DNA of 64,000 bases, from contig CAJUPT010000001.1 in the NCBI GenBank assembly GCA_910588405.1, positions 82,633 to 146,632 of the forward strand. The letters are read 5' to 3'. Both the position numbers and the translations under genes were made by a program. The notes under the pieces were generated by a model. The model made no database searches. It was not told where the DNA came from and saw only the letters and a program-made list of their open reading frames with translations. This document shows, piece after piece, positions 35,087-45,644 of the stretch. Positions within the stretch are counted from its first letter, which is position 1; the number at the start of each line of letters is the position of its first letter. This stretch comes from an uncultured Lachnospiraceae bacterium (GTDB lineage: Bacteria > Bacillota > Clostridia > Lachnospirales > Lachnospiraceae).

Positions 35087-36631
35087 CTACCAGCCGCATT
35101 TATTATTGCTGAGAACGGTCTGTATTATTTCCTCCAGAGAAATGACATTCTTCACTCCTCTTTTTTTTAATTGTCCGGATATTTCATGATACGCATATGT
35201 TACGGTAACAACAATCATATCCACCTCAGGCAAATCCCCCTCTGGCCGGTACAGAGCAATTCCCTTTCTGTTAAAACCTGTTTCCCGATCAATAATACCC
35301 TTAATCTCTATCCCGCTGTCTTTCAATTCAAAATATAAGTGTTTTCCCAACAGTCCAATACCGTATATGGCAATGGAACGAATCCTCCGTTCCTGGAAAT
35401 AACCCTTTAACTCAATACCCTGCTCTTTTAATGTAAGCCAATCGTTCAGAATTATCCAATAGCTTCTATATCGTCTGCTCAATTCTTTATACTCTTCCGC
35501 CTCCTTCTTATCTTTACTAGCCTGCATCCAAGAAAGCGGCTTATATTTCTCTAAATACTCTACATAATGTTTCTTAGCATACGTAACGCCTTCCAAAAAA
35601 GCATACCCGTTTTTTTTATCCGGCTCCAGATACATCCCCTCTCCCCATTCATTCCATGCATTGATAAAAGTAATATCACAGCCGTTCGACATGTTTTTAG
35701 CAATTAATTCCGACAAATATTTTTGAAACAACTCAGGCCTTGCATTCTCAACCACCCAGCCCTTTTGTCCATTTCTTGGAGTATCATCTCGGTCAACAAA
35801 CCCCTGTATACTTATTCGTTTTTCTTCTGTCGAATAACATAAAATCTCGTCCCATACATTGGAATAATCACAGCGAAAAGTCTCCTCCTGGCTTTTACTT
35901 GATTTCTTCAACATTTTCAGCGCATGACCCGGTTCACTTAGAAGAACCATATCTATCGCATCGGAACTGTACTTAACATTGGCGCCAATAAGATATATAC
36001 CGGAAAAGCCCGCTTCCTCAGCCTGTTTCCTCCAGACATCCATCATTTCCTGCAGGCAGTACATATCCGAAACCTTATATATCATAAACACCGGCTTATT
36101 TTCTATTTTTATATATCGTTCATCTTTAAAAAAATCCAGCAGATAATCAAAATGCTTTCTCCAGTCCTCCTCTGTTCCGTAATATTGTTCAAGTAATAAT
36201 CCATTATTATCATCCTGCTGTTCTGGTTCCTGTTTTACAGACCATGCATTCGTATTTTTCAATCCGCTCCATGTACGAGCCCATGACTCATTTGCCCAAC
36301 AAAAACAAAAAAGCATATCTACATCTGCCCATTTTAATAAATTCTGTGCGGGTTTTTCTAAGACTTGACGTCCCTCTTTAAACCAGTAATGATAAATACA
36401 CTGGCCGTCTATTCCATATTTCCTCATCAAATTTGCTTGCCATTGCATTGTTTTCTTATCAAGAAGATTATAATAATTATTGTTTAAAGGAACTCTCGGC
36501 TGATAATGTCCATCAAACAAAGCGACAGCCTGTTTTACCGCCGTCCACTCTGTAAACCCTTCGCCCCACCACTCATCATTTTCTTTAACTCTATAAAATT
36601 GGGGTAAATACATTGATATAATTTTTACCAT
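35087..36631 (-). CDS. WbsX/GH99-like glycan enzyme with C-terminal Rossmann-like module
   Basis: 514 residues. Residues 1-360 match the WbsX-like family (Glyco_tran_WbsX, related to GH99): IISMYLPQFYRVKENDEWWG, GFTEWTAVKQA, GIDGQCIYHYWFKEGR, FCWANESWARTWSG and FINAWNEWGEGMYLEPD. Members occur in O-antigen and rhamnan clusters and are either transferases or hydrolases; which applies is unknown. Residues ~405-514 carry RSIAIYGIGLLGKHLYFEL, GIIDRETGFN and EVDMIVVTVTYAYHEI. The ribosome site is weak (AGTAGGG). A 230-nt, very AT-rich gap upstream (36632-36861) holds nothing that I can name, though it could contain a promoter. Confidence 0.85.
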   Translation of the reverse strand: MVKIISMYLPQFYRVKENDEWWGEGFTEWTAVKQAVALFDGHYQPRVPLNNNYYNLLDKKTMQWQANLMRKYGIDGQCIYHYWFKEGRQVLEKPAQNLLKWADVDMLFCFCWANESWARTWSGLKNTNAWSVKQEPEQQDDNNGLLLEQYYGTEEDWRKHFDYLLDFFKDERYIKIENKPVFMIYKVSDMYCLQEMMDVWRKQAEEAGFSGIYLIGANVKYSSDAIDMVLLSEPGHALKMLKKSSKSQEETFRCDYSNVWDEILCYSTEEKRISIQGFVDRDDTPRNGQKGWVVENARPELFQKYLSELIAKNMSNGCDITFINAWNEWGEGMYLEPDKKNGYAFLEGVTYAKKHYVEYLEKYKPLSWMQASKDKKEAEEYKELSRRYRSYWIILNDWLTLKEQGIELKGYFQERRIRSIAIYGIGLLGKHLYFELKDSGIEIKGIIDRETGFNRKGIALYRPEGDLPEVDMIVVTVTYAYHEISGQLKKRGVKNVISLEEIIQTVLSNNKCGW

Positions 36632-36861
36632 ATCTATAAGCCCTACTTTCCTTTAAAAATATTGACTTAAAACCACTTTTATTTATCAATTGATTATTTT
36701 TCAAACTTCTTTTATTCGTAATCTCGTTTACAAAAACATCATTGTTTCTCCAAACAGATTAATAACTTAAATTCACCTTTTTTATATTTATATAATAAAA
36801 TATATACACTTATATATAAACAATATCTCTGATTTCTAAAACACCTTCTGTCTATCCCTTC

Positions 36862-38555
36862 TCACCCAATCAAAACCTTCTTCCCTTCAAATACAACCCC
36901 ACACCTCTGAATCCTTCCATCTTCAATCCCTCTCTGCCTAATACCAGCCGCATACCCTTTTACCTCAATCTGCTCCAGTGCATTTCGTAAAGTATCCTCC
37001 AAATTTTGCTCTTTCTTTGGATCCCTCACCTTAAACTCTATCAAAACCGCATCATCCTCCATATTCTACGGCTCTAATTGTACATCATACCGTCCAAAAC
37101 CACTCTCCCGGTTCGACGTAATCACATATCTCCCATTAAGCTCCACAAGCAGCCCCAAAACGAAACCATGATAGAAACGCTCCGGCTCCGACCGTCGGGA
37201 AACCCTTTTACCCGTATCAAAGCTGCTGAAGATTTCTTCCGCCACCCGGTTCATGTAGAGGTTCATTTCCTCTACGTCTCCTTGCAGCAAAGCTTTAATA
37301 AAATCATTATAATCTGCATTCAACATGCCGAACCAGCCCCGGATCATACCCTGGAACATGGTTTTCACCTCAAAATTCGTGATGGTCAGCTCATAATCCT
37401 GCACCATTCGCCAAACTGTGTCATCTTCTCATCATAATGAACCACTTTCAAATAACCGCTAGCCAATAAAAGGCTCCAAACTGCACTTTCATTGCCATCT
37501 AACTGATCATAGACCAACTGCTTGTCAATGCTGACATGGAAGGATTCTCCTTTTAATAAATCTTCCATACGCATTTTAATCGCAGGACTGCCCTCCCGGA
37601 TCAACTTCCCCACCAGGCTGTTGCTGCTGGTATTTGCCCAGTAAGCAGCGAATTTTCTCTTGTCCAGATAATTTAGAATCGACCAAGGATTAAAAATCTC
37701 GCTCTGTTTGCTAAACGTAAAGCCGTCATACCAGCCTTTCACCTGCTCACACTTATCCGAAAGCCCATATTCCTCCAGCGCATCCCACACCTCATCCTCG
37801 GTAAAGCCAAAGGAGTCCTCATATTTTTCCGCTGTCGTCGTCACTACCTTCTAGTTATTTAGATCAGAAAAGAACGATTCTCTACTGACTCTGGTAATCC
37901 CGGTCATAATCGCGCGATACAGATATGAATTTGTCTTAAATGTTGAGTTAAAAAGGTTGCGGATAAAGCCGACCATCTCATGCCAATAACCTCCTACATA
38001 AGCCTCCTGCATGGGAGTGTCATATTCATCCAGCAGAATAATAACTTTTTTATGATAATACCGGTACAGATACTCCGACAAGGCATTCAGAGAATCCGCG
38101 GCAATATAATCCTCCATGGTCGCGGATACTTCCCTGTATTGTTTCTTTTCATCCTCATTCAGACAATCTGCTGCCAAAAGAAAACCAAATTTATTATACA
38201 GTTTTTTTATTGTCTGGCAGATCATCTTTCTGGCATTCTGGAAAGATGTCGTTTTTATATTGGCAAAGCTCAGGCTGATTACCAGATATGTTCTCTGCAG
38301 CTTCCGGTATTTCTCGTCCTGCCATATGGACAGCCCCTCAAAAAGGTTGCCCTGTCTGTCATATTCTATCGAAAAAAAGCGTTCTGTCATACTAATCAGC
38401 AAGGTTTTCCCGAAACGACGGGGACGGGTAATCAGGGTTACTATATCCCTGTTTTCCCACCACTCTCGAATAAACATTGTTTTGTCCACATAAAAATCAT
38501 TGTTTATAATAATATTTTCAAAGTTTTGATTGCCAATGCCGACTGCCCTTGCCAT
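36862..38555 (-). pseudogene. AAA-ATPase-like / PD-(D/E)XK protein, inactivated copy 1
   Basis: The reconstructed protein (start ATG 38555, MARAVGIGNQNFENIIINND) has the AAA-ATPase_like domain with RPRRFGKTLLISM (P-loop-like GKT) and VIILLDEYDTPMQEAYVGG (Walker B-like). A C-terminal nuclease-like domain follows with DVQLEP and ILIEFKV-type core (AVLIEFKVRDPKKEQ). Comparison with copy 2 shows three lesions: a TAG in place of Leu after SDLNN (near 37856), loss of one G after FGEW (near 37407), and a TAG in place of Gln after DVQLEP (near 37072). Such AAA/PDDEXK_9 (DUF1703) genes are abundant and often degenerate in gut anaerobes. Its role is unknown, perhaps selfish or defence-related. Confidence 0.85.
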
Positions 38556-38709
38556 ATCTGCGCATCCCCTCTGATACAAAAATTCACAAGCTTATTCTTT
38601 CATAACCAGCTTAATATATTTCTATACTAAATTATAGCATTCGCCCATCATTCTTTCAATCACAAAAGTTCCATTCACTGATCACCTTTTCAATCCAACC
38701 CATTTGCCC

Positions 38710-40395
38710 TCACCCAATCAAAACTTTCTTTCCTTCAAACGCAAACCCATACTTCCGAATCCGCCTGTCCTTTATTCCTCTCTGCCTGAGCCCGGCCGCA
38801 TACCCTTTTGTCTCAATTTGCTCCAGCGCGTTTCGTAAAGTATCCTCCAAATCTTGTTCTTTTTTCGGATTCCTCACCTTAAATTCGATCAGAATCGCAT
38901 CATCCTCCGTACTCTGCGGCTCCAGCTGTACATCATAACGCCCAAAGCCGCTCTCTCGGTTTGATGTGATCACATATCTGCCATTCAGCTCCACAAGCAG
39001 GCCCAAGACAAAGCCATGGTAGAATCGCTCCGGTTCCGACCGTCGCGAAACTCTCATGCCCGTATCAAAGCTGCTGAAGATTTCTTCCGCCACCCGGTTC
39101 ATGTAGACGTTCAATCCATCTATATCCCCTTGCAGCAATGTTTTAATAAAATCATTATAGTCCGCATTCGACATGCCAAACCAACCCCGAACCATGCCCT
39201 GGAACATGGTCTTCACCTCAAAATTCGTGATGGCCAGCTCATAATCCTGCACCCATTCGCCGAACTGTGTCATTTTCTCCTCATAGCAAACCACTTTCAA
39301 ATAACCACTGGCCAGTAAAAGGCTCCAAACCGCACTTTCATTACCGTCTAACTGGTCATAGACCAGCTGCTCATCAATTTGGGCATGAAAAGAATTTCCT
39401 TTCAGCAAATCTTCCATACGCATTTTAATCCCCGAACTACTCTCCCGAATCAGCTTTCCCACCAGGCTATTACTACTGGTGTTCGCCCAATATGCCGCAA
39501 ATTTTTCGCTTTTCAGATAATTCAGGATTAACCAGGGATTATATATCCCTTTAAACCTGCCAAAAGCAAAGCCGTCATACCATGCCTTTACGTTCGGCTC
39601 ATTTTCCGAAAGACCGTATTCCTCCAGCGCCGCCGTCACTTCTCCTTGTGTAAACCCAAAAGAATCCGCATATGCATCAGACGTAGTCGTTACCACAACC
39701 AGGTTATTCAGATCAGAAGAAAACGATTCCCTGCTGACCCTGGTGATCACGGTCATAATGGCACGATCCAGATATGGGTTCGTCTTGAAGGTCGAATTAA
39801 AAAGACTGCGGATAAAACCAGCTATCTCATTCCAGTAGCCCCCTACATAAGCCTCTTGCATAGGAGTATCATACTCGTCCAAAAGAATAATAACCTTTTT
39901 CCGTAATAACGGGACAAATAGCCGGACAGAGATTTCAGGGAAAGCGTCGCCACATAATCCGGCATATCCGGCGATACCTTTTGAAAAAAATCCTTTTCCG
40001 AGCCTTCCAGGCCATTCTCAAGAAACATATATTTATGATATAAATCTGTAATGATCTGACAAATTTTCTTCCGAGCGCCTTTAAAATCACCCTCTTTAAT
40101 ATCCGCAAAACTCAGACTAATCACGGGATATGCCCCCTGAAGCTGCCGATATTCCTCATCCTGCCATATGGACAGACCTTCGAAAACGCTTCCCTGTCCG
40201 TCATATTCTATCGAAAAAAAGCGCTCAACCATACTAATCAGCAGCGTCTTCCCAAAACGAGGGGGACGGGTAATCAGAGTCACTACGTCTCTGTTTTCCC
40301 ACCATTCCCGGATAAACATAGTTTTCCACATAGAAATCATTGTGAATAATAATATTTTCAAAGTTCTGATTGCCAATACCGACTGTCCGCGCCAT
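38710..40395 (-). pseudogene. AAA-ATPase-like / PD-(D/E)XK protein, inactivated copy 2
   Basis: Tandem paralogue of copy 1. The start ATG at 40395 (MARTVGIGNQNFENIIIHND) is lost to a frameshift near 40326, before TMFIREWWENRD. A second shift in an A-run near 39903 breaks the stretch before DEYDTPMQEAYVGG. From 39882 to 38710 the frame is intact and includes FGQ-free nuclease core DVQLEPQSTEDDAILIEFKV. Its 3' two thirds differ from copy 1 at scattered positions, so it is a diverged duplicate and not an assembly artefact. Together the copies occupy 3.5 kb inside the glycan island and separate two groups of transferase genes. Confidence 0.85.
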
Positions 40396-40536
40396 AATGA
40401 TATACTCTGCCTTTCCTGTAAAAATAAAGTCAGCATATTTTCTAACTCCAAATTAGAATCGCCTAATATATATTTTCTTACAGTATAGCAGATTGCGACT
40501 TACACTGCAATATTCGGATATTCTTTACACCTACTT

Positions 40537-41628
40537 TTAATCATACACAGCAAAATCCTCCAATTTGGCTTTTTTTCCACAAACACTCCATTTAATTTCA
40601 TTTCGTACACAATGTTTACATAAAGGAACATCTTTTTTCAATAAATTCAGCAAATTTTCTCCTGCTATATTTTCTTTTAATTCAATGATCCCATCCTCTG
40701 GCAAGTCAGTATGGTAATAATAATTAAAATAAGAAATATACATTAATTGTGGACATCTGGCAATTTTCCCATTCCATATAGTGACACACCCGTTGCTTAT
40801 ACATGCTTGCGGAAACTTACTATGAGTGCTTAAAGATAGCGGAAGATTAAAACTTTCTTTTGATGTCCCTTTTCGTATTTCATACAATATTTGATAATGA
40901 TCTAAAACCCTGCAAATATCATGAATTTTAGCACAAGTGGGTTTGTATTCAGAAATGCTGACCCATACTTGATTATCCCTGATGCATTGCAAAATTTTTT
41001 CAGGCAAACGTTCAATCAACAGTCCATTCGTTACAATATATAGTTGTGTATCTGGTAAAATTGTCCGAATTCCACAGATATATCGGTCTATTTCAGGGTT
41101 TAAAAAGGGTTCTCCTCCCAAAATATAGAAACGCACAATATGAGAGAACTTTTCCTTTAACCTTTTCACATCGTACATCCTTAAATTCAAGTCAGGTAAA
41201 TCATCCGGAAATATAGGCGAAAAATGGGCGCACCCCCTACAGTTCAAATTGCAGGAATCTATGATGTGCATTTCGACCTGTGGCAATACGCTTCCACCCC
41301 ACTTCTCACAAGAAATACACTGCTCCGCAAAAATGTCCTCGATGCGTAAAGCATCTTTTTTATAATGAAACCATACAATATCTTTGAAACCTTTTTCTTT
41401 TAGCTCCTGGTATATCTCCACAGCAATTGTTAAATTAGCAATGGCAATGATAATCCTTCCTGTAAAATCTCCAACATCCTTCAGCTTAAATATAGGATAA
41501 CCACAGTATTCCTCGTTTTTTTCTCGATCAATAAAACCAGTGATTTGATAATCTGTTACATAATCATTTTTTAGCAATTTCAAAAAAATTTTTCCATTAT
41601 TCCCTGCTCCATAAATTAAAAGTTTCAT
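40537..41628 (-). CDS. N-terminal Rossmann-like module plus radical SAM protein
   Basis: 363 residues from ATG 41628 (a GTG three codons earlier is open). Residues 1-105 are the module: KLLIYGAGNNGKIFLKLL, ITGFIDREKNEEY, IIIAIANLTIAVEI. Residues ~125-330 form a radical SAM barrel: EMHIIDSCNLNCRGCAHFSP carries the CxxxCxxC cluster site and FYILGGEPFLNPEI the GGE motif. The C-terminal cysteines (CISNGC, RCPQ, CKHCVRNEIKWSVCG) form a short SPASM-like auxiliary-cluster region. Radical SAM proteins of this type occur in capsule clusters without known substrates. An epimerase, dehydrogenase or C-C bond role on a sugar is possible. Confidence 0.8.
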   Translation of the reverse strand: MKLLIYGAGNNGKIFLKLLKNDYVTDYQITGFIDREKNEEYCGYPIFKLKDVGDFTGRIIIAIANLTIAVEIYQELKEKGFKDIVWFHYKKDALRIEDIFAEQCISCEKWGGSVLPQVEMHIIDSCNLNCRGCAHFSPIFPDDLPDLNLRMYDVKRLKEKFSHIVRFYILGGEPFLNPEIDRYICGIRTILPDTQLYIVTNGLLIERLPEKILQCIRDNQVWVSISEYKPTCAKIHDICRVLDHYQILYEIRKGTSKESFNLPLSLSTHSKFPQACISNGCVTIWNGKIARCPQLMYISYFNYYYHTDLPEDGIIELKENIAGENLLNLLKKDVPLCKHCVRNEIKWSVCGKKAKLEDFAVYD

Positions 41629-41642
41629 TATCTTCACCAGCC

Positions 41643-42629
41643 TTATCTTTTTTTATAATCAAACAGATTCTTAAACTCTATAACTTGTTTTGCGATTTTT
41701 GTCCTGCATACATGGCTCATTTCATCATAATAATCGATTTCCATTTTTCTCCCCTGCTTCAACAATTCTTGCAAAATTTCATATAACTGTACTAATTCAT
41801 CCAAAGAATCACATTTTCCATTGAATTCAGCCAATACTTTGTTCACCAATGTCAGAGATGCCTCATTCAACCGAAAACCACTTGCATACAAAGAATCTCT
41901 TTGAAGTTGTGCATAAACCTTTGCCCGCTCCTCCTTAAAGTTTTCTGTCATTTTTTTTGTAGTATTGTTCTCGTGCATTCTGTGCCTTAAGACAAAGTCC
42001 TTTATGGTTGACAAATTTCCCACTTTAGAACTTTCCATATAAAACCGGAAGTCCTGCATTCCATAACATCCATCATGATACAGTAAACGATTTTTTACAA
42101 TAAAATTCTTCCGGATCATTGCTGTACTATTCATAAAATCCATACAATTAAAAAGAAGCATAGCTTTTATATATCGGGGATTATATCTGGGAACCGCTGC
42201 ATAATCTATTAATTCTCCTTGAGAATCAATATAAGTTGTCCGACCTCCTAAGATATCAATCTCTAAATGCCGTTCCAAATAATTCACTTGCAACTCTAAT
42301 CGCTTCTTTTCTGCAATATCGTCATCATCAAGCAACGCAACATATTTGCCATGACATTCATCAATACCTCTGTTTGTAGAAGCCGCAATTCCCCTGTTGT
42401 ATCCATTACAATAAACCTTAATCCGATCATCCTCATAAGACCGAATCACATCCATACTCCTATCAGTGGAAGCGTCCTCAATAATAATCAATTCCCAGTT
42501 CTCATATGTCTGATATAAAATAGACTCTATTGCCTGTCCTATATATGATTCAGCATTATACGATGGCATAATTACACTAACTAACGGTTCCAAAATTTTT
42601 TTATACCCTTCTCGACATTGTTTCATCAT
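41643..42629 (-). CDS. GT2 glycosyltransferase without the Rossmann-like module
   Basis: About 328 residues. The start is uncertain: ATG-ATG at 42629 or a TTG at 42662, neither with a clear ribosome site. GT-A motifs are PLVSVIMPSYNAESYIGQAI, LIIIEDASTDRSMDVI and YVALLDDDDIAEKKRLELQ. FRFYMESSKVGNL and VLRHRMHENNTT follow, as in GT2 enzymes of the WfgS/EpsE type. It lacks the C-terminal module carried by the other GT2 proteins here. A 140-nt AT-rich gap upstream (42663-42802) may hold a promoter but no clear pair of hexamers is visible. Confidence 0.8.
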   Translation of the reverse strand: MMKQCREGYKKILEPLVSVIMPSYNAESYIGQAIESILYQTYENWELIIIEDASTDRSMDVIRSYEDDRIKVYCNGYNRGIAASTNRGIDECHGKYVALLDDDDIAEKKRLELQVNYLERHLEIDILGGRTTYIDSQGELIDYAAVPRYNPRYIKAMLLFNCMDFMNSTAMIRKNFIVKNRLLYHDGCYGMQDFRFYMESSKVGNLSTIKDFVLRHRMHENNTTKKMTENFKEERAKVYAQLQRDSLYASGFRLNEASLTLVNKVLAEFNGKCDSLDELVQLYEILQELLKQGRKMEIDYYDEMSHVCRTKIAKQVIEFKNLFDYKKR

Positions 42630-42802
42630 CGTATTGTTCCATAATGTCAATTCAGATCTCAAATAGCTTTGTACATTGTAAACTATTATATGTTTTCTGT
42701 ATAATAATACACTTTCTCAAAATATCTTTGTTACATTAAATCTTGTTTTCTATTCTTCAAAATTATTATTTTGTAACTCATCGACATATCCCCTTAGTTT
42801 AT

Positions 42803-44002
42803 TTAAACATTATATTTATCAATCATACTAATTGGTTCAAACCACAATAGCTTTGATTCTTCAATACCAAATCCATCTTTCAAATCTGCCTTCACTTTTT
42901 CTACCAAATCACCATACTTCAAAGCAATAAGAATATAATCAAAATTCAAATCCTCCAACTTTTCCAGCGACATAACATCCATCCCCTGGTTTTGATATTT
43001 CTGAAATTCTATGTCCACCCATCCTACCAGAGAATAAAGCTTTTCCGTACAAATCTGCTTATAATAAGATTGCCCCACTCTTCCTGCTCCGTAAAGGACA
43101 AGCCTTGTATGCATCGGAATTTCATTTTTAGGAAAATCATAATACGGAATACTTATTCCGCATTTCCGGCCAAATGTGTAATTTATTCCTGAAAAAGCAA
43201 GTTTGATAATATACAATTCCAATTGCTCCAGCAATTGCACAGAATTTGTGCTGTTTTTAAAAAAATCCATTAAAAATATATAAACCAAGTTTATACTTTG
43301 AAAGAAGAAAATACTTTTGCTGTGCACTATAGAATCAGCTCTCATCACATAATGATAATACATTTCGTGAGTTACAACAATTTTCTCTGCCAGCACACAA
43401 CAGGAAAACACTGTTGCAGCATCCTCCGCATGGGTAATCCTATCATCTAATTTCAAATAAACTTGTTGCAACAGAGAAGTCTTTATCAATTTGCCACATA
43501 AATACGGCCATATCCCATACTTTTCAACAGTCTTATCAAATATCAGGTGGCACTGTATATATCTTTTCCCTTCTATTCCTCCATAAACTCCTTCTTTTAT
43601 GGCATCTGTCACTTTGTTATTTGTATTTCTATATTCCTTGACATAACCCGATGTCACAATTTCCGCATTACTTTTTATAGCTTTCTTATTCAGTTCCTCA
43701 ATTGTATTTTTTTCAATCCAGTCGTCACTATCAATCGTTATGGTATACTCTCCACTTGCTTTTCGTATTCCAGCTTTTCTAGCCGATACTAAACCTCCAT
43801 TTTTCTTATGGATTACCGAAATACGTACATCCATCTGCGCAAACTTATCGCAAATACCTGGTGAAGCATCCGTAGAACCATCATCTACTAAAATTATTTC
43901 CAATTCTTTGTATGTCTGCTCTCTGATACTGTCCACACATTTTTCAAGGTAATTTTCCATGTTATATACCGGAACAATCACTGACACCAAATCCTTGTAC
44001 AT
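42803..44002 (-). CDS. GT2 glycosyltransferase with C-terminal Rossmann-like module
   Basis: 399 residues from ATG 44002 (GGAGGG 8 nt upstream; ATG two codons earlier is too close). GT-A motifs are LVSVIVPVYNMENYLEKCVD, IILVDDGSTDASPGICDK and TITIDSDDWIEKN. LKLDDRITHAEDAATVFSC is the acidic segment. Residues ~295-399 carry TRLVLYGAGRVGQSYYKQI, LVGWVDIEFQK and FDYILIALKYGDLVEK. It lies 64 nt downstream of hddA. Donor unknown; given its position it may use GDP-heptose, which is inference. Confidence 0.83.
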   Translation of the reverse strand: MYKDLVSVIVPVYNMENYLEKCVDSIREQTYKELEIILVDDGSTDASPGICDKFAQMDVRISVIHKKNGGLVSARKAGIRKASGEYTITIDSDDWIEKNTIEELNKKAIKSNAEIVTSGYVKEYRNTNNKVTDAIKEGVYGGIEGKRYIQCHLIFDKTVEKYGIWPYLCGKLIKTSLLQQVYLKLDDRITHAEDAATVFSCCVLAEKIVVTHEMYYHYVMRADSIVHSKSIFFFQSINLVYIFLMDFFKNSTNSVQLLEQLELYIIKLAFSGINYTFGRKCGISIPYYDFPKNEIPMHTRLVLYGAGRVGQSYYKQICTEKLYSLVGWVDIEFQKYQNQGMDVMSLEKLEDLNFDYILIALKYGDLVEKVKADLKDGFGIEESKLLWFEPISMIDKYNV

Positions 44003-44065
44003 ATACATCTCCCTCCATTAAACCAGGAATGCTCCTCAACCAGACTCACTAAAATTATTCTAAAA

Positions 44066-45058
44066 TTACATGGTTTCCCAATATTTATCCCCAATATAAA
44101 CAATCGAACTTCCATCATGTTCAAATTTAAACTCATATGGCTTTAAACGCAATCGATTAGTCAATCGCTCCTGTCGTTCCTTCGGGCAATAAAACAACAA
44201 AAAACCTCCTCCTCCGGCCCCCAGCAATTTGCCACCTAATGCACCGTTTTCTATTGCGTACTGGTACAATGTATCAATCCTGGAATCAGATATCCCTCCG
44301 GCCAATTCCCGCTTCCTCATCCAGCTTTCATGAAGAATATTCCCAAAATTATCCAGTTCATTATGTTCTAAAGCATGCTTCAGATTTCTCGCCAGTTCAC
44401 ACATACGTATCAGATTTTGTACTTTATCCCTTTGCGAAATGTTTTTTTTCTGCTCTGACAAAATCTCATTCGCATTATGTGTCATCCCCGTATAATACAT
44501 AACCAGATTATCCTGCAATTCCTTTAATGTTTCTCCCTTTGTTACAATTGGCTCCACCGACACAGAGTCATCTTTATAAAATGAAATAAAATTCAATCCC
44601 CCAAAAGCCGCTGCATACTGATCCTGTTTTCCAATTGGATTCCCTAACTTTTCAATCTCAACCTGACAAGCTTCCTCCGCCAGCTTCGCTTTACTGATAT
44701 ATTTGCCTTTATAGCAATACAACGTATGCATTAATCCTACGGTAAACGAACTGGATGATCCCAACCCGGTTCCACTGGGCACATCTGCTGTGCTTGTTAT
44801 CTCTACGCCGCTGACATGCATTTTACTTAAGACACAGCGGAAAATAGAATGACTAATCTCATAAACACTGTCTACGATCTCATTCTGCGAATACTTTAAT
44901 GCTGTTTTTTTCTCATCAAAATATGGATGTATCATCAAATACATATAGCGATTAATAGTAGTGCTCAAAACACATCCGCCATATTCTCTGTAAAAATCTG
45001 CGATATCACTTCCCCCGCCGCAGAAACTGACCCGAAAAGGCGTTTTGGTAATGATCAT
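44066..45058 (-). CDS. hddA: D-glycero-alpha-D-manno-heptose-7-phosphate kinase (GHMP kinase)
   Basis: 330 residues, AAGGAGCGAAT upstream of ATG 45058. It opens with TPFRVSFCGGGSDIADFY, typical of HddA-like GHMP kinases, and has the ATP loop VPSGTGLGSSSSFTVGL near residue 95 and the C-terminal GALGGKLLGAGGGGFLLF motif. HddA phosphorylates D-glycero-alpha-D-manno-heptose 7-phosphate at C1 with ATP. Neighbouring gmhA and hddC-gmhB supply the rest of the GDP-heptose route. Related fucokinase-like GHMP enzymes are the main alternative but the operon argues for HddA. Confidence 0.9.
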   Translation of the reverse strand: MIITKTPFRVSFCGGGSDIADFYREYGGCVLSTTINRYMYLMIHPYFDEKKTALKYSQNEIVDSVYEISHSIFRCVLSKMHVSGVEITSTADVPSGTGLGSSSSFTVGLMHTLYCYKGKYISKAKLAEEACQVEIEKLGNPIGKQDQYAAAFGGLNFISFYKDDSVSVEPIVTKGETLKELQDNLVMYYTGMTHNANEILSEQKKNISQRDKVQNLIRMCELARNLKHALEHNELDNFGNILHESWMRKRELAGGISDSRIDTLYQYAIENGALGGKLLGAGGGGFLLFYCPKERQERLTNRLRLKPYEFKFEHDGSSIVYIGDKYWETM

Positions 45059-45077
45059 ATTCGCTCCTTTTTTACTT

Positions 45078-45641
45078 TTATAAATATTTATAAAAGACTG
45101 TCATCATCAAATGATCTAAGATCATATGGATATCTTCGCATATCTGCATATTATCAATATTTACATGAATCGCCACATCTGATAATTCTTTTAGCCGCCC
45201 TCCACTATACCCACACAAGCCGATCACCCGACTTCCCTGCTCCTTAGCATAGAAGACGGCACGAATTATATTTTTTGAGTTACCACTTCCTGAAATAGCA
45301 ATAACAAGATCATCCTTTTTTAAACGCCCTTTCAATTGGTAGCTAAACACCTCATCAAAAGAAAAGTCATTTGCAATTGCCATAATTGTCGGTAAATCAT
45401 TATTCAAACAAACCATGCGAAATTTTTTTTCCAGCCCTTCTGACAGCCCTTTATTAAAATCATTCTGATAATGTGATGCCGTTGCTGAACTTCCGCCATT
45501 TCCAAAAATGTATATCGTGCTCTCCTTTTCATAGGTATCCCTGATCAAATGCATAGCCGCATCAATACAATTGATATCCAGGCTGTCTAAAATTTTTTTT
45601 TCCAATTCAATATAATTCCGAATATCTTTTAAGTAATTCAA
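45078..45641 (-). CDS. gmhA: Sedoheptulose-7-phosphate isomerase (SIS domain)
   Basis: 187 residues starting at TTG 45641, four bases after the hddC-gmhB stop; AAGGA and AGGAG lie upstream. The SIS fold is marked by IYIFGNGGSSATASHYQNDF and LVIAISGSGNSKNII, with RVIGLCGYSGGRL and HMILDHLMM at the end. GmhA converts sedoheptulose 7-phosphate to D-glycero-D-manno-heptose 7-phosphate, the first committed heptose step. It is tightly clustered with kinase, phosphatase and guanylyltransferase functions, so the assignment is firm. Confidence 0.9.
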   Translation of the reverse strand: MNYLKDIRNYIELEKKILDSLDINCIDAAMHLIRDTYEKESTIYIFGNGGSSATASHYQNDFNKGLSEGLEKKFRMVCLNNDLPTIMAIANDFSFDEVFSYQLKGRLKKDDLVIAISGSGNSKNIIRAVFYAKEQGSRVIGLCGYSGGRLKELSDVAIHVNIDNMQICEDIHMILDHLMMTVFYKYL

Positions 45642-45644
45642 TCC

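Noticed and set aside
45594..45602. T9 (coding A9) tract in gmhA as a phase-variable repeat
   Set aside because: Encodes ordinary Lys-rich sequence in AT-rich DNA; many runs of similar length occur, unlike the unique G11.
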